Shown here: positions 23,367-35,403 of the stretch, one piece after another | Position numbering within the stretch: position 1 is the stretch's first letter | Layout: the number at the start of each line of letters is the position of its first letter | Source: Microstegium vimineum | Taxonomy: Eukaryota; Streptophyta; Magnoliopsida; Poales; Poaceae | Length of the DNA: 64,000 bases | NCBI GenBank assembly: GCA_022036555.1 | Contig: CM039133.1 | Location: 12,475,765 to 12,539,764, forward strand | Direction: 5' to 3' | Position numbers and translations under genes: made by a program | The notes under the pieces: model-generated | Databases searched by the model: none | Seen by the model: the letters and a program-made list of their open reading frames with translations, nothing else | Told to the model about the DNA's origin: nothing

Positions 23367-24284
23367 AGAACTGCCCATCGGCGTCACTGTACATGGCGTC
23401 TTCGTAGCCGCGCTTCCATGGGAGACCCTTGCCGTCTTCCCGCGGCTGCACCCAAGTCCAACGCTCGTCCCCGATCCGGGCGAACGAGATCTCGCCGTAC
23501 GGCATGTGCAGGAGCAGCACGACGCAGTCGCGCCCGGCGGACGGGCTGGCTGAGAGCACCACCCGGTGGTACATGTAGTGGTGCGCCTGGTCTACCTGCA
23601 GGATAGTCGGCTTCGTGATGATCTCACATTGTTTCTTCGATGGATTGTACTCACCGTATTGATTCTCGTAGACGAGGTACGCTGGGTCGCCCTGCTCGTC
23701 CGTGCCGGTCTTGACGTGGTGGAGCGTGGTGACGGGTGGGAGCGCGACATGAGCGCCGGTGATGGGGTTGATGAGGTGCAGGTCGGAGGCCTCGTCCGCG
23801 GTGACCAGCCACCCGTGGCCGGAGCCCAGCAGGGGCCGCCGGCCGAGCGGGAAGGGGATCTGCAGCGTGGCGCCGGTGGCCGCGCAGTGGAGCGCGGCGC
23901 TGCTGGCTGTGATGGCGTCGGAAGCGTAGAGCAGGCACGGGGGCTGCCTTGGCGACGGGAGGCGGAGCTGACGGAACGCGACGTACGCCGCGTGCCAGGA
24001 TAAGCAGACGGCGCCCGAGCGGATGGCGTCGACAACGTGCACCGCGACGAGGATGGTTACCAGCAGGTCCTCCGGCAACCGCGACCAGTCGCGGCGGCAG
24101 GCGACGGGGTCGGCGATGAGGCCCGAGACGGATCTGTTGTTGCCCGTTCCTGTTTCCATTGCGACGTCCGCGTCGACGGCGGCGGCGAAGCCGGTCGGGG
24201 AAAAAGTCAAAGTTGGATTTTTGCAACCAGTTTCTCCACGAAATTGCCCTGTCTCGGTTTGGTAGGGTACGCGCACGTCGTATT

Positions 24285-24292
24285 TATTTATA
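24285..24292 (-). promoter_or_regulatory. TATA box of the split F-box gene
   Basis: TATAAATA on the minus strand, about 126 bases before the ATG at 24159. This is good spacing for a plant core promoter and helps choose METGTGNN as the start over an upstream in-frame ATG at 24351. Confidence 0.6.
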
Positions 24293-24299
24293 TTTTTTG

Positions 24300-24764
24300 T
24301 AGCGGCATGCGAGCGGCCATGTTGCCAGCCTGCCACAGTCGAATCGGGCACGTAAGGGACACGTGGACGGAGTGACAGCGCAATCCCGTGCGGCCTCCTC
24401 CTCCTCGCACATCGGCATGGCCGAGCAGGCTAACCAGAAGCCTAGCGCCTCCGCCGCCGATCGTCATGCCATTGCAAATTTGCAATGCTGGAACTGGAAG
24501 TAACGGAAGCGTTCCACATCGGTGAAAGTGTAGGCGCGCGGCGGGACAGCGGCGCAAGGCTGTGACGATGACTATACGCTCTGATTTCCTCTGACTATGG
24601 TCCAGGACCACACAACGACAACGGTGAGTGCTCTCGGGCAGTGCGGCCGCGGCGCTAGCTGGTCGCGTCCTTGGTGCCGATGCCAGCTCTATGTGTACAG
24701 CCAGCGACAACAAGAAGCCACACCGCCACACCAAAGGAAAAGCCAAATGATTTTTTTTTTACCC
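24300..24764. other. Region upstream of the F-box gene
   Basis: GC-rich up to about 24680, then AT-rich. Overlapping frames on both strands have no recognisable homology. Probably promoter-distal sequence. Confidence 0.4.
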
Positions 24765-25930
24765 ACCATCAACCTAACAAGCTCAGAAATACTATTCAAG
24801 TAAGCAAATCTTTTATCAACTCGCATATTATCAATGTAAATATTAAGCTCTCTATCAACATCCTTAAGTTGTGTCGAGTTGAAATTATCAGGATATGACT
24901 TAGCCGACTCCATTAGACTCATATTTGAATGCCAGAAAAGAATTCTTGGGATTGAAAGCAACGATATGAGTAAGCAACTGAGAGTTTACCTCACTGAAAC
25001 GATCACTAAACTCTGTAAGCTGCAAGTCAATAATTGGGTTCAAGAAATCATATCTATAGTGTTGATAGTTGGTGCAATTGGTCTTCTTGCTTGGCCTATG
25101 GTGATCAATATTCCTCGTCCATATCCAACTTAGGAATGCTATATGCTCTTTACGGAAGGCGTATATAGTCTGCCATAAACAATCCTAACCATCATCCCTA
25201 ATGTGCTGAAATTTCTGCTTGGTTAACATCACCTCTTGACGTCTCTTTGCATCGTTTGGACCTTCTTTTTCCACATATGGGAGAACTTCAATAATTTCAG
25301 GGAATATATTGCTTACGCTCTTAAGGGTTCTATAGTGAGAAGCCCAACGTGTGTCTCCAACTCTTTAAAGGGATTGCTCTTGATTTAATCCAGTACCACT
25401 AGTTAATTGTCCAGTGCCTATGGCTTTTTCTAACTCTCTCCTGTTGACTTTCTCGAATCATATCTTTACATTTACAAGAAACTCCTGCCACACTAAGCAA
25501 TAGATATATCATATCAAAGAAGTCACTAGCATCATCATTCTTTTTAGCTATTGCGACAATGACTAATTGTAGCCGATGAGCAAAGCAGTGGATATATATG
25601 CTGAGCTATTCTCTCTTTCAATTAAAGCCCATAGTCCATTGAATTCACCTTTCATGTTGCTAGCTCCATCATAACCTTGTCCTCTGATTTGTTTTATGCT
25701 CAAGCCATACTTAACAAACAAATTGTAAATGTTATTCCAGACATGAAGCCGACGTTTCTTGCACATGAACAATAGCAATAAGTCTCTCCTTTATTACCCA
25801 AGCTTATCAATGTACCATAAGACATCTGTCATCTATTCCTTCCTAGACACATCAGCTGACTCATCCACTAAAAGGAAAAACACATCACCATCAATTTCTT
25901 CAATAAATAATATGACTTATGAGAGATGAG
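24765..25930 (-). pseudogene. hAT-related DUF4371/ZMYM1-type transposase relic
   Basis: Reading the minus strand from 25930 downward, fragments of one protein appear in order but in shifting frames. They are GDVFFLLVDESADVS (DUF4371 start), IRGQGYDGASNMKGEFNGL (25563-25778), a DTRWASHYRTLKS-like piece near 25340 and FPEIIEVLPYVEKEG. A C-terminal part with ELNIYIDNMRVDKRFAYL ends near 24765. Such proteins are domesticated or mobile hAT-type transposases common in plants. Multiple stops and frameshifts, no visible terminal repeats. The Gypsy element at 26144 inserted just upstream of it. Confidence 0.72.
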
Positions 25931-26143
25931 ATAGTTTGTAAAACAATTATAGACTATGAGAGATGACATAGTTTGTAAAACAAAAAATAATATGACTTAT
26001 GACCAAAATAAATGTTATAGATAAAAAATAATATGAATTATGACAAAAATAATATGAAAATTCAAATATTTTTGCAATTCAAATGTTTTTAAATGTTCAA
26101 ATGAACTCGGATGGAGAAATGACCAAAATAAATGTTATAGATC

Positions 26144-26613
26144 TGTCGATGGGATATCCTATAGGGTACCCATAGCCTGGCCTACCAGAGCCTTGGGCCT
26201 CCTTCACTCGGCCCACGAAGGGAGGCATGCGGACAAAACCGAATTCTACTAGGTAACAAAGACAAGACCGAAACATAGCTTAGGACTCTGAGTTTGTAAC
26301 CGAGTAGGACTAGAGAAACCCTCAGCCAGGTCCTGGACTATAAAGGGCCGGTGAGGGTACCACCCAAAAAACATCCGAACATACTACGTAACACCCGATA
26401 CGTAGAGCGACACACGACACCTTGTATTACGAGATCAGCAATAACAAGCGGCCTAACTAGACGTAGGGTTGTTACTCGACTGTGTCGAGGGCCTGAACCA
26501 GTATAAACTGTGTGTCCCTGCGTGTCCAACCACCAAGGTTTCACTATTTGCCAAGTCACGAACAACTGTCTCGGGTAACCCCGTGGAAGGCTATTGGTGG
26601 TAAAACATCGACA
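26144..26613 (+). repeat. Gypsy 5' LTR
   Basis: 470 bp, from TGTCGATGGGATATCC to GGTAAAACATCGACA. Confidence 0.93.
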
Positions 26614-26615
26614 AC

Positions 26616-26631
26616 TGGCGCGCCAGGTAGG
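26616..26631 (+). other. Gypsy primer-binding site
   Basis: TGGCGCGCCAGGTAGG two bases after the 5' LTR, the position and look of a tRNA primer site. I cannot name the tRNA from memory with confidence. Confidence 0.6.
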
Positions 26632-26709
26632 AGCTTTCGGCGATTTTTTTCTCGAAAGCTTGGTGGACCACGACCTAAAGATGACGAAATCGACATTTTT
26701 CTTCAGATC

Positions 26710-29700
26710 ATGATCTGTGAAATTGACGAAAACGGAAAGCTTCAAAGCCGACTCCGAGAGGAAGAAGGAGTTGACAAAAGGATAGAACAAGACCTCCAAA
26801 AACTAAACCAAAAGACCAAAAATCTCACGATTTCGAAGCCGACTAGACCAGCAGAAGATGGATACGAAACCGACTCGGAAAAGGAGATGCCACCGCACAC
26901 CGACTTTGAACTGAACACGGAGGAACCAAACACAACTCGAGTCAAGGCATGCAATCAAGCCTCAATCAGAAACAAAAACAACTCGGAAACAGTCAAGTAC
27001 TCGGGCCCGTACGGACTACATAACTCCGCATCTACATACGGAAATTTTCTGCGGAAGGTGATGACAAGGAGCATAACTCTGAAAGGCACTCAAGAGGGAA
27101 TGATAATGTCAACAACTCTAGAAGGATGCATCGTGCACTGGCCAAACCAATCCCCAAGAATACAACACCAGGATAAAGAACTACCATTCCAAATAGGAAA
27201 AGAACTCGGACTCTATCAGGGATTATCATACAAGCCAATAAAGAGAAACCAACAAACAAGAAGAACTCGGAGAGCGCATACTATATACATGGCAGAGCTA
27301 GAACCTTACTTAGAACCACCACAAATACCTGACTTGAAATCCTCAGATGAATTAGAAGGAGGTATCTCAGATGATGAGGAAGGCAACGACAATGAAACCA
27401 ATGACCACAAAGCTGCAAGACTAAAGAAGAACAAAGCCAGAGCAGGAAGAAGAAATCGAGCCGCCCAAAAGAAAGCAAATCTAGAACAAATACAAAGCAG
27501 AATTGACAGAATACAACAGGAAGAAGGCGGAAAGAGAATCCATGAAAAACACGAAGAGACAAAGAATTGAAGAACTGACAAAAGAGCTAAACATCCTCAC
27601 TAAAGAGGAAAGAATCACAGATGAGCCAAATAAAGAAGACGGAGACCCCAATAAACAACTCGATGACAATACACCTCAAGAGGGACAAGGGGAAAACAAG
27701 AGGAACAACCCCTCAAGAAGTCAATATTCCACAGATTGGGAAAAACAGAGGTACCACAACCATCGGAAAGACAGGAACAACATCTTGGACTGATAAAACA
27801 AAATGGCCTAGATTGGGGCTAGCGCTACCCAGAAGACTACAAAGAATCCGAATACAGAGGAGACAGGGATTATTACAGAAGACACTGGTCACAGACTTCA
27901 ACAGAACAGAACAATATGACAGATTCCCATGTTTTGTAGGAAGACTACAGACGTTGAAATTACCACACAAATTCAAACCAGCAAATCACTCCAAATACAA
28001 TGGAAAAGTGGAACCAAGACAGTGGATAAGAGTCTATTCCCAATCCATTGAACTCGCAGGAGGAAACAATGATATTAAAGTCTTATACTTTCCAATGGCA
28101 CTTGAAGCCATGCCTCTACAATGGTTTGACAAACTGAAGCCACGATCAATCAAGTATTGGGAAGACTTGCAAGATGCTTTCTGCAACAACTTCGTAGGAA
28201 TAATAACACACCCCATGACAGCGGTAGAATTGAAGAACATAAAGCAAAAGAAAAGGAGAGACCCTGAGGGAATATTATCGAAGGTTTGGATAACTCAGAG
28301 CTCCAATACATGATATCACCGACAGAGAGGTAATAGAGACATTTACTGATGGAATCCTAGCAAATTGGCAATTCAAAGATTATTTCAATGAAAATCCAAG
28401 ATCTAATGAAGATTTCAAAAGAGCTATCGAAAAGATGATATCGTCAGAGGAAAGAACTCGGCCCAGATTCACTCGAGATTTTCATGAAAATAGAAGACCG
28501 GATTTTAGACCACAAGACAAAAGACCGAGACAAGACAACATGGTAGCAGCAACAGACAACAAAAGAAGATACAATGATAATGACAGAGGAGAGTACAACA
28601 ACAGTTACAACAACAACAGAAACACAAACCAAAATAACAGATACTCAAACAACAACTACCAGGGCAACAACTACGCAAGAAAGGCAGCAGAAAGGATAGA
28701 AAACCTACCTTGCCATATACATCCTCACGCAGGACACAAGTTAGTCGAGTCCGACACCTTTCAACGAAGATTCATAAAGAAAGAAGAAACACGAGCAAAC
28801 AACTCGGAACAAAGAACAGACGAATCCAGAAAGGATACAAAGAAGGTAGAAGGAAATTATCAAGAACCTCAACGACAAATAGCAGTAATCTTTTCTGGAG
28901 CATCATATACAAGAAGTAAAAGACAGGAAAAACTAGCACACAGGACCATCATGGCAGCAGAACCAGCTACCCCCAAGATATTTAGATTGGCCAGAATACC
29001 CAATTCAGATCACAAGAGAAGATCATTGGACAAGTGCAGCAAATGTAGGCTACTATCCCCTAGTAATGGGACCAACAATAGCAGGTGTGGCAGTATCCAA
29101 AGTGCTCATTGACGGAGGAATGGGATTAAACATAATCTTCGCAGACACCCTGAGGAAGATGAACTTGGACTATGAAGGCATGATCACACCAACAAGTATT
29201 CCTTTCTATGGGATAGTACCCGGAAGAGCTTCTATACCATTGGGACAGATCACTTTACTAGTTACCTTTGGAACACCTGACAAATATCGAACTGAGTTCA
29301 TTAAATTCAAAGTAGCCGACTTCGAATCATGTTATCATGCAATTCTCGGAAGACCAGCACTCACAAGATACATAACAATACCCCACTACCCATATCTACT
29401 GCTCAAGATGCCGACAACAAAAGGAGTTCTTTCACTAAAAGGAGATCTAAAGAAGGCATATGACTGTGATGTACAAGCCATACAAATATCAGAAAAGTTA
29501 CAAGACTACAAGGAAAAAGAAGACATTACGAAGAAGGTTGAGGAAATGAATCCGGACGAAATCCAAGTACCAGCAAAGAAGCCAAACAACTTTACACCTC
29601 CAAAAGAAGCAGCCACGAAGACAATTGACCTATTAACTAGAGATTCGGAAAAGACAACAATAATTAGTGCAAATTTGGACCCCAAATAGGAACTCGCGCT

Positions 29701-32091
29701 CACCAACTTTCTAAGGGACAACAAAGACATATTCGCATGGAAACCAGCAGACATGCTAGGAGTCCCAAAGGAGTTGGCTGAGCACAAAATTGATACAAAC
29801 AAAGGATCAAGACTAGTAAAACAGAAGCTACGCAGATTCGCACCAGACAGGAAAGCAGCAATCAAAAAGAAAATTACAAAACTACTGGCAGCAGGATTCA
29901 TCAGAGAAATAATCAACCCGGACTGGTTAGCTAACCTAGTGTTAGTAGAGAAAAAGAACTCGAAAGAATGGCGTATGTGTGTTGACTACACAGATCTTAA
30001 CAAACATTGCTCAAAAGACCCATATGGGCCACCAAGAATTGACCAAGTCATAGATTCAACAGTTGGATCATCACTGCTATCTTTCCTCGACTACTACTCA
30101 GGATACCACCAAATATCACTAAGAGAAGAAGATCAAAGCAAAACATCTTTTATAACACCGTTTGTGGCATATTATTACAAGTCAATGCCGTTTGGACTAA
30201 AAAATGCAGGAGCGACATATCAAAGAGCAATATAAACCTGCCTTGGAGATCAAATCGGAAGAAACGTTGAGGCCTACATTGATGACGGAGTAATCAAATC
30301 AAAGGAACCAGAATCACTATTGGGAGACCTAGAAGAGACCTTAAAAATCTAAAAGCTTGGAAGTGGAAACTCAACCCCACAAAATGTGTTTTCGGTGTAC
30401 CATCAGGACAACTACTTGGCTTCTTAGTCAACAATAGAGGGATCGAAGAAAGCACAAAACAAGTTAAAGAAATTATGGATATGAAGCCACCAAAAAAGAT
30501 CAAGGACATACAAAAACTAATAGGATGTATGGCAGCTCTCAATAGATTCATATCAAACTTGGGAGAAAAAGGACTACCCTTTTTCAAACTCCTAAAAAGG
30601 AAAGAGAACTTCGAATGGACAGAAGAGGTGAATCAAGCTTTCATCAAGTTAAAAGAGTACTTATCATCATCTCTAGTAACGACACCGCCAAGAAATAAGG
30701 AGGACATGATGCTATATATCACGGCAACAAAGAACGTAGTAAGTGCAACAGTCATAGTGGAAAGAGAAGAACCCGGACATACCTACAAAATGCAAAGACC
30801 AGTATATTACATCAGTGAAGTACTCACGAAGTCAAAAGTCAGATACCCACACGTACAAAAACTACTATATGCAGTGCTCATATCATCAAGAAAGTTGAGA
30901 CATTATTTCCACGAACACAAAGTAACAGTCGCGACCAACTTCCCGTTACAAGACATACTCAGAAACAAAGATGCCACAGGCCGAATATCAAAATGGGCAG
31001 TAGAGCTCGGAGCTTTAAACCTAGACTTCAAACCAAGAACGGTAATCAAGTCACAGATATTACCCGACTTCATCGCTGAATGGACAGAAATCACACAAAA
31101 AGAACCCGAACCAATACGAGACCACTGGAAGATGTACTTTGATGGTTCTCTGAAGCTTGGACGGGCAGAAGCAGGTGTGCTACTAATCTCCCCAGAAGGA
31201 AGACAATTAAAGTACGTACTACAAATATTATGGCAAGCAACAAACAATGAAGCAGAATACGAAGCACTCATACATGGATTAAAAGTAGCAACTACTCTAG
31301 GAATCAAAAGAGTTCTCACCTATGGAGATTCAGCAGTAGTAATCAACCAAGTAAACAAAGAATGGGATTGCACAAAAAACAGCATGGACGCATACTATGT
31401 AGAAATAAGGAAACTCGAGAAAAACTTTGAAGGACTAGAAATCCATCATGTCTTAAGAGATTCAAATGTGGCAGCAGATATCTTGTCAAAATTGGGATCA
31501 GACAGAGCAAAGGTACCACCTGGAATATTCGTAGAAGAACTTGCAAAGCCATCAATCCAAGAAATCAGCAAACAAAAAGAAGACTCAATGGACATAGACA
31601 AGATAGAAAAGCCCAATACTTCGAGACAAGTCTTCAACATAGAAAGTGATTGGAGGTAACCATACATTGATTATAAAAGCCAAAATAAACTACCCGGAGA
31701 CAATGTAGAAGCAACAAGGGCTATAAGGAAAAGCAAAGAATACGTTATCATAAAAGACAAACTTTATAAGAGAGCAACATCTTCTGGAGTATTATTGAAA
31801 TGTGTATCGATACAGGAAGGAAAAGAGATATTAGAAGAAATCCACTCAGGATGTTGTGGAAATCATGCAACATCTAGGACACTAATCGGTAAATCATTCA
31901 GAAGCAGATTCTACTGGCCAACAACACTCAAAGACGCAAAACAATTAGTCAAGACATGCAAAAGCTGCCAGATGTTTGCAAGACAATCAAATGTTCCAGC
32001 ACACAATCTAATCTGCATACCACCAGCTTGGCCTTTCTCATGTTGGGGGCTAGATCAAGTCGGACCGCTCAAGAAGGCTAAAGGAGGATGT
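26710..32091 (+). pseudogene. Gypsy gag-pol, decayed and lacking integrase core
   Basis: Gag-like frames span 26710-27570, 27621-28313 (core with WIRVYSQSIELAGG and LQWFDKL) and 28435-29112, separated by frameshifts. Protease is at 29066-29689 and keeps only part of its active motif (VLIDGGMGLNI). Reverse transcriptase at 29753-30235 has CVDYTDLNK and MPFGLKNAGATYQRA, then a stop, then AYIDDGVIKSK, the YIDD active site, in the next frame. 30475-31659 carries a first RNase H-like domain (about 30800-31070) and a second with YFDGS, NNEAEYEAL, TYGDSAVVINQ and DSNVAADIL. Integrase starts at 31795 with its HHCC zinc motif (IHSGCCGNHAT...CKSCQ) and stops after WGLDQVGP, where the inverted LTR piece begins. 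Confidence 0.9.
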
Positions 32092-32323
32092 TGTCGATGT
32101 TTTACCACCGATAGCCTGCCACGGGGTTAACCGAGACAGTTGTTCGTGCCTCGACGAATAGTGAAACCTTGGTGGTTGGACACGCAGGGACACACGGTTT
32201 ATACTGCTTCAGGCCCTCGACACAGTCGAGTAACAACCCTACATCCAGTTAGGTCGCTTGTTATTGCTAATCTTGTAATACAAGGTGTCGTGCGTCGCTC
32301 TACGTATCAGGTGTTACGTAGTA
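32092..32323 (-). repeat. Inverted partial LTR inside the Gypsy element
   Basis: Reverse complement of the 3'-terminal 230 bp of this element's own LTR. It begins exactly at an LTR terminus (TGTCGATGTTTTACC) and breaks off at TGTTACGTAGTAG. It replaces the integrase core. Confidence 0.88.
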
Positions 32324-33768
32324 GCCACCTACTAGTTTCTATCACAAGAACTACACCATTCACCAGATTACAACCTAGAAAAGAAAAAAAGAAGCCCGGG
32401 GGCTCGTCAAGCTCGCAAACAACAAAATCCATGATACAATAAGGACCTTTACAAGGGAAAACAGAAGATATATGATAAGGGAACCATGCTACAGCTATTT
32501 ATAGAAGAACAACGGGTGCACATACACCAGGTCCATGAAGACAAGACAACAACAACACTAATACATAAAGGAAGAAGTAAAGGCAAAAGATTCTACAAGG
32601 ACTACATTGATGAGATACAAACGGCTACAGTAAAAGCAGTAATCAGTGTACTATATAGAATATCCAAGAGAATATTCCAAGGACAATCATACAATCAGCA
32701 ACACCCAATGGATGCCGAAAACAACTCGGCCAAATACAACAACCAAGAAGCTACCAATACAAGGACAATATAAGCTTCATCTACAACAAAAGACCATAAG
32801 TGACAAAATATAAAGGCTATAGCGAGGATTATATCGGGTCTACCAACAAAGAAGGCCTAATACCTAGACAGAAACCTTACAAGTCAAGACAACCCAGAAC
32901 CTCCACACAACATAAAGAAGTGCTGGATCTTAGGCAGAAAGTCACTCCCAACAAATGAGATTGGACAGCTCCAACTCTAGCCTTTCCAGCAGGAGTTCGG
33001 TGCAAACATGCACGACTAGGAAGACGGAGCCCACCACATCAATCAAGTCAGGGGTGGCAACGGTTACAGCTCGGAGTTCAGTAAACAGAGAGAGAAGGCA
33101 TGGAAGCCACATCACAAGACTTCTTGTATCTACTACACCAAATTTCCCAGGAAAATCTAACCGAGGAGCTAGTTTACCTCTAACTCCATTCACAAGAATT
33201 ATTCTACCCACTCAACTATCAGAAGGCGGACATAAGCCCGGGGGCTGCTCAGTTTCACTCAGCGGCATGATTGTCAATATAACTCTCAATCTCAACTACC
33301 AGTACAACACACAATCAAAGACCACAGAATTTATAGCAAGGAAGGACCACCAAAGGCCAAAAGTCACGAGAGAGAAAAGCAAGAAAACAACAAAAGCTGA
33401 CCAAAGCGAACAATGAAAGCAAGATTCCACACATCCGTGGAGGCACAGTACCCAACCGTGAACAAAAGAAGACAGAAGCAGAGAATTTCAGACCCTTCAG
33501 CCGAGCTCTTTTTTGCTAAAAAGAACTCGGAGAAGGCTCGGGGGCTGGAAATACATAGCATACAAAGTTTTTTTCTCAGATCCTCCGAGTACTTGTACCA
33601 AGTAATCAGAGGCTCGTGGGCTACACTCAATGAGTGCACCAAGGTACAGAAAGACCACAAGACAAAGACACAGAAGATCATCCAATGATTTTTCGCTTCA
33701 AAAAAAACTCGGCTTGCTGTTAAATCAACCCGGCATATTGAAAAATAATCATGAGATGCTCGAGGGCT
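32324..33768 (+). other. Gypsy 3' non-coding region with PPT-like repeats
   Basis: No long frame with homology. At least five polypurine-tract-like motifs occur: AGCCCGGGGGCT near 32391 and 33235, GCTCGGGGGCT near 33537, GCTCGTGGGCT near 33612 and GCTCGAGGGCT at 33758-33768. The last directly abuts the 3' LTR and is the presumed functional tract. Confidence 0.6.
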
Positions 33769-34228
33769 TGTCGATAGGATATCCTATAGGGTACCCATAG
33801 GCCGGCCTACCAAAGCCTTGGGCCTCCTTCACTCGGCCCACGAAGGGAGGCAGGCGGACAAAACCGAATTCTACTAGGTAACAACGACAAGACCGAAGCA
33901 TAGCTTATGACTCTGAGTTTTTAACCGAGTAGGACTAAAGCAACCCTCAGCTAGGTCCTGGACTATAAAGGGTTGGTGAGGGTACCACCCAAAAAACATC
34001 CGAACATACTACGTAACACCCGATACGTACGACAGCTTGTATTACGAGATCAACAATAACAAGCAACCTAACTGGACGTAGGGTTGTTACTCGACTGTGT
34101 CGAGGGCCTGAACCAGTATAAACTGTGTGTCCCTGCGTGTCCAACCACCAAGGTTTCACTATTCACCGAGGCACAAACAACTGTCTCGGGTAACCCCGTG
34201 GTAGGCTATCGGTGGTAAAACATCGACA
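33769..34228 (+). repeat. Gypsy 3' LTR
   Basis: 460 bp, from TGTCGATAGGATATCC to GGTAAAACATCGACA. It lacks about 10 bp found in the 5' LTR near 26402. Confidence 0.93.
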
Positions 34229-34487
34229 AGATCATGATCATACCTATAACTTTGTAGTTGACAACGATTCCATTTAAAATCATTTACGATACCAAAATTC
34301 TATATGAAAATTTCATAGTATAAAATCCATTTTTTAACTATCAAAAAATAAATTCGGATGGATAAATGACCAAAAACAAAAGTTGTAGACCATGATGAGA
34401 CCTATTACTTTGTAGTTAGCAACCTTTACATTTGAGATCATTTCGATTCCTACTATTAAAATTTAGGGATCTACAAATATATATCTG

Positions 34488-34729
34488 CAGTGGCAGATCC
34501 AGAGGGGCTGGGGGGCTGCAGCCCCCCTTTGCCTCATTTCTCCATTAATTATGTATATAATTCATTCATTTGTCCATTAAATTTCTACAAAATTCACTCA
34601 TTTCTCCATTAAATCTCTATAAAATCACTCATTTCTTCATTAAATCTCTATAAAATTCACTAACATTTTCATTGTTGATCATGATCTTGTACTTTAGCTC
34701 CCCTTGGTCGCATCCTGGATCCGCCACTG
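34488..34729. mobile_element. hAT-type MITE, family 1, copy 2
   Basis: The ends CAGTGGCAGATCCAG and, read inward, CAGTGGCGGATCCAGG lie within a perfect 8-bp duplication TATATCTG (34480-34487, 34730-34737). 242 bp, no coding capacity; the inside has short repeats of a CTCATTT(C/G)TCCATTAA unit. Confidence 0.9.
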
Positions 34730-34737
34730 TATATCTG

Positions 34738-35395
34738 AGCAGAATATCATTTTTTACATACATCTTTTTTTCTTCTACAATTTATATATAATTTTTTCTT
34801 CATCCAGATTTATATACAAAAATTGTTTTTTAAAGGTTAGCGGTGAGAAAAAAGAAAGAATTTGAAAGAACATTGGCAACACAAACCATACCGTATTTGA
34901 ACCTGCACTACTAGGTACTCAACTACTAGCACTGTAGCACCAGACCACAAGAACTTGTAGAATTTGGTTATACATATTGCACAAAAAAAATATATCAGAA
35001 GCCTGGAAACTTTCCCAATTTATGTCTACAATAGAAATCGTGCAGATAATTAAAAGGTAGCAAAATTAAAAAAAAAGATACAACAAATACTAGAACTCAG
35101 GACATTCCCGTGACAACCCTCTACCACTAGACAACAAACATGTTTCATTCTAAAAATGCAGGTAATGCATTTTAAATTAGCTCTGGAGAACCAAAAATTG
35201 AAAAAAAAAAAAGGATGACTCAAAAGCACTCATACTCATGCATTCCCGTGACAACCCTAGAAAATTTCCTATTTAACACACCAGAAATAATGACGCTTTC
35301 CTATTTGACATCAAAATTGAAATTCTTACCTATATGTCTTCCACTCAATTTTTTCTTTTTTATTTGACATTTCCGTCAGTTCTGTGAGCTATCAC
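34738..35395. other. AT-rich unassigned stretch
   Basis: No gene or element border recognised. A CATTCCCGTGACAACCCT motif occurs twice (about 35104 and 35241), suggesting a small repeat. Confidence 0.35.
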
Positions 35396-35403
35396 AGTTA
35401 GTT

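Larger units (their letters stand above)
16702..24159 (-). pseudogene. F-box/DUF295 gene split by a Copia element
   Basis: Coding half 1 runs 24159 to 23367 and half 2 from 17324 to 16702. Without the insertion and one copy of its 5-bp duplication they form one uninterrupted frame of 471 codons. It starts METGTGNN, has an F-box at about residues 25-62 (WSRLPEDLL, then RSGAVCLSW), and continues into a DUF295 domain to the end at IWIKPSLL. Such proteins are predicted SCF ubiquitin-ligase subunits. The retrotransposon (17330-23366) splits a Tyr codon at about residue 265. As it stands, half 1 reads nine residues into the LTR and stops at 23338, giving a 273-residue product without the distal DUF295 part. 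Half 2 alone has no promoter of its own that I can see. No other frameshift or stop is evident, so the gene was probably functional until the insertion. Confidence 0.88.
26144..34228 (+). mobile_element. Ty3/Gypsy Tat-lineage retrotransposon, TSD AGATC
   Basis: 8,085-bp element with LTRs 26144-26613 and 33769-34228 and a perfect 5-bp duplication AGATC (26139-26143, 34229-34233). A primer-binding-like sequence TGGCGCGCCAGGTAGG follows the 5' LTR at 26616. Two RNase H-like domains in series mark the Tat lineage (Ogre/Retand group). A long non-coding 3' region (32324-33768) precedes the 3' LTR. The integrase core is missing, replaced by an inverted LTR fragment at 32092-32323. LTRs differ in length (470 and 460 bp), so the insertion is old. 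Confidence 0.93.

Noticed and set aside
23566..24375. Plus-strand frames opposite the F-box half
   Set aside because: Antisense shadows of the F-box/DUF295 coding sequence.
26512..26710. Use of the ATG at 26512 as Gypsy gag start
   Set aside because: It lies in the 5' LTR upstream of the primer site; gag-like sequence only begins around 26710.
28444..28632. Hydrophobic minus-strand frame (many Val residues) inside the Gypsy gag
   Set aside because: Antisense of an Asn/Gln-rich gag linker; apparent membrane segment is an artefact.
34907..34930. CACTACTAGG as the missing left end of the CACTA relic
   Set aside because: It does not mirror the right end CACTAGTGCAGAAC and the 3-bp flanks do not match AGG.
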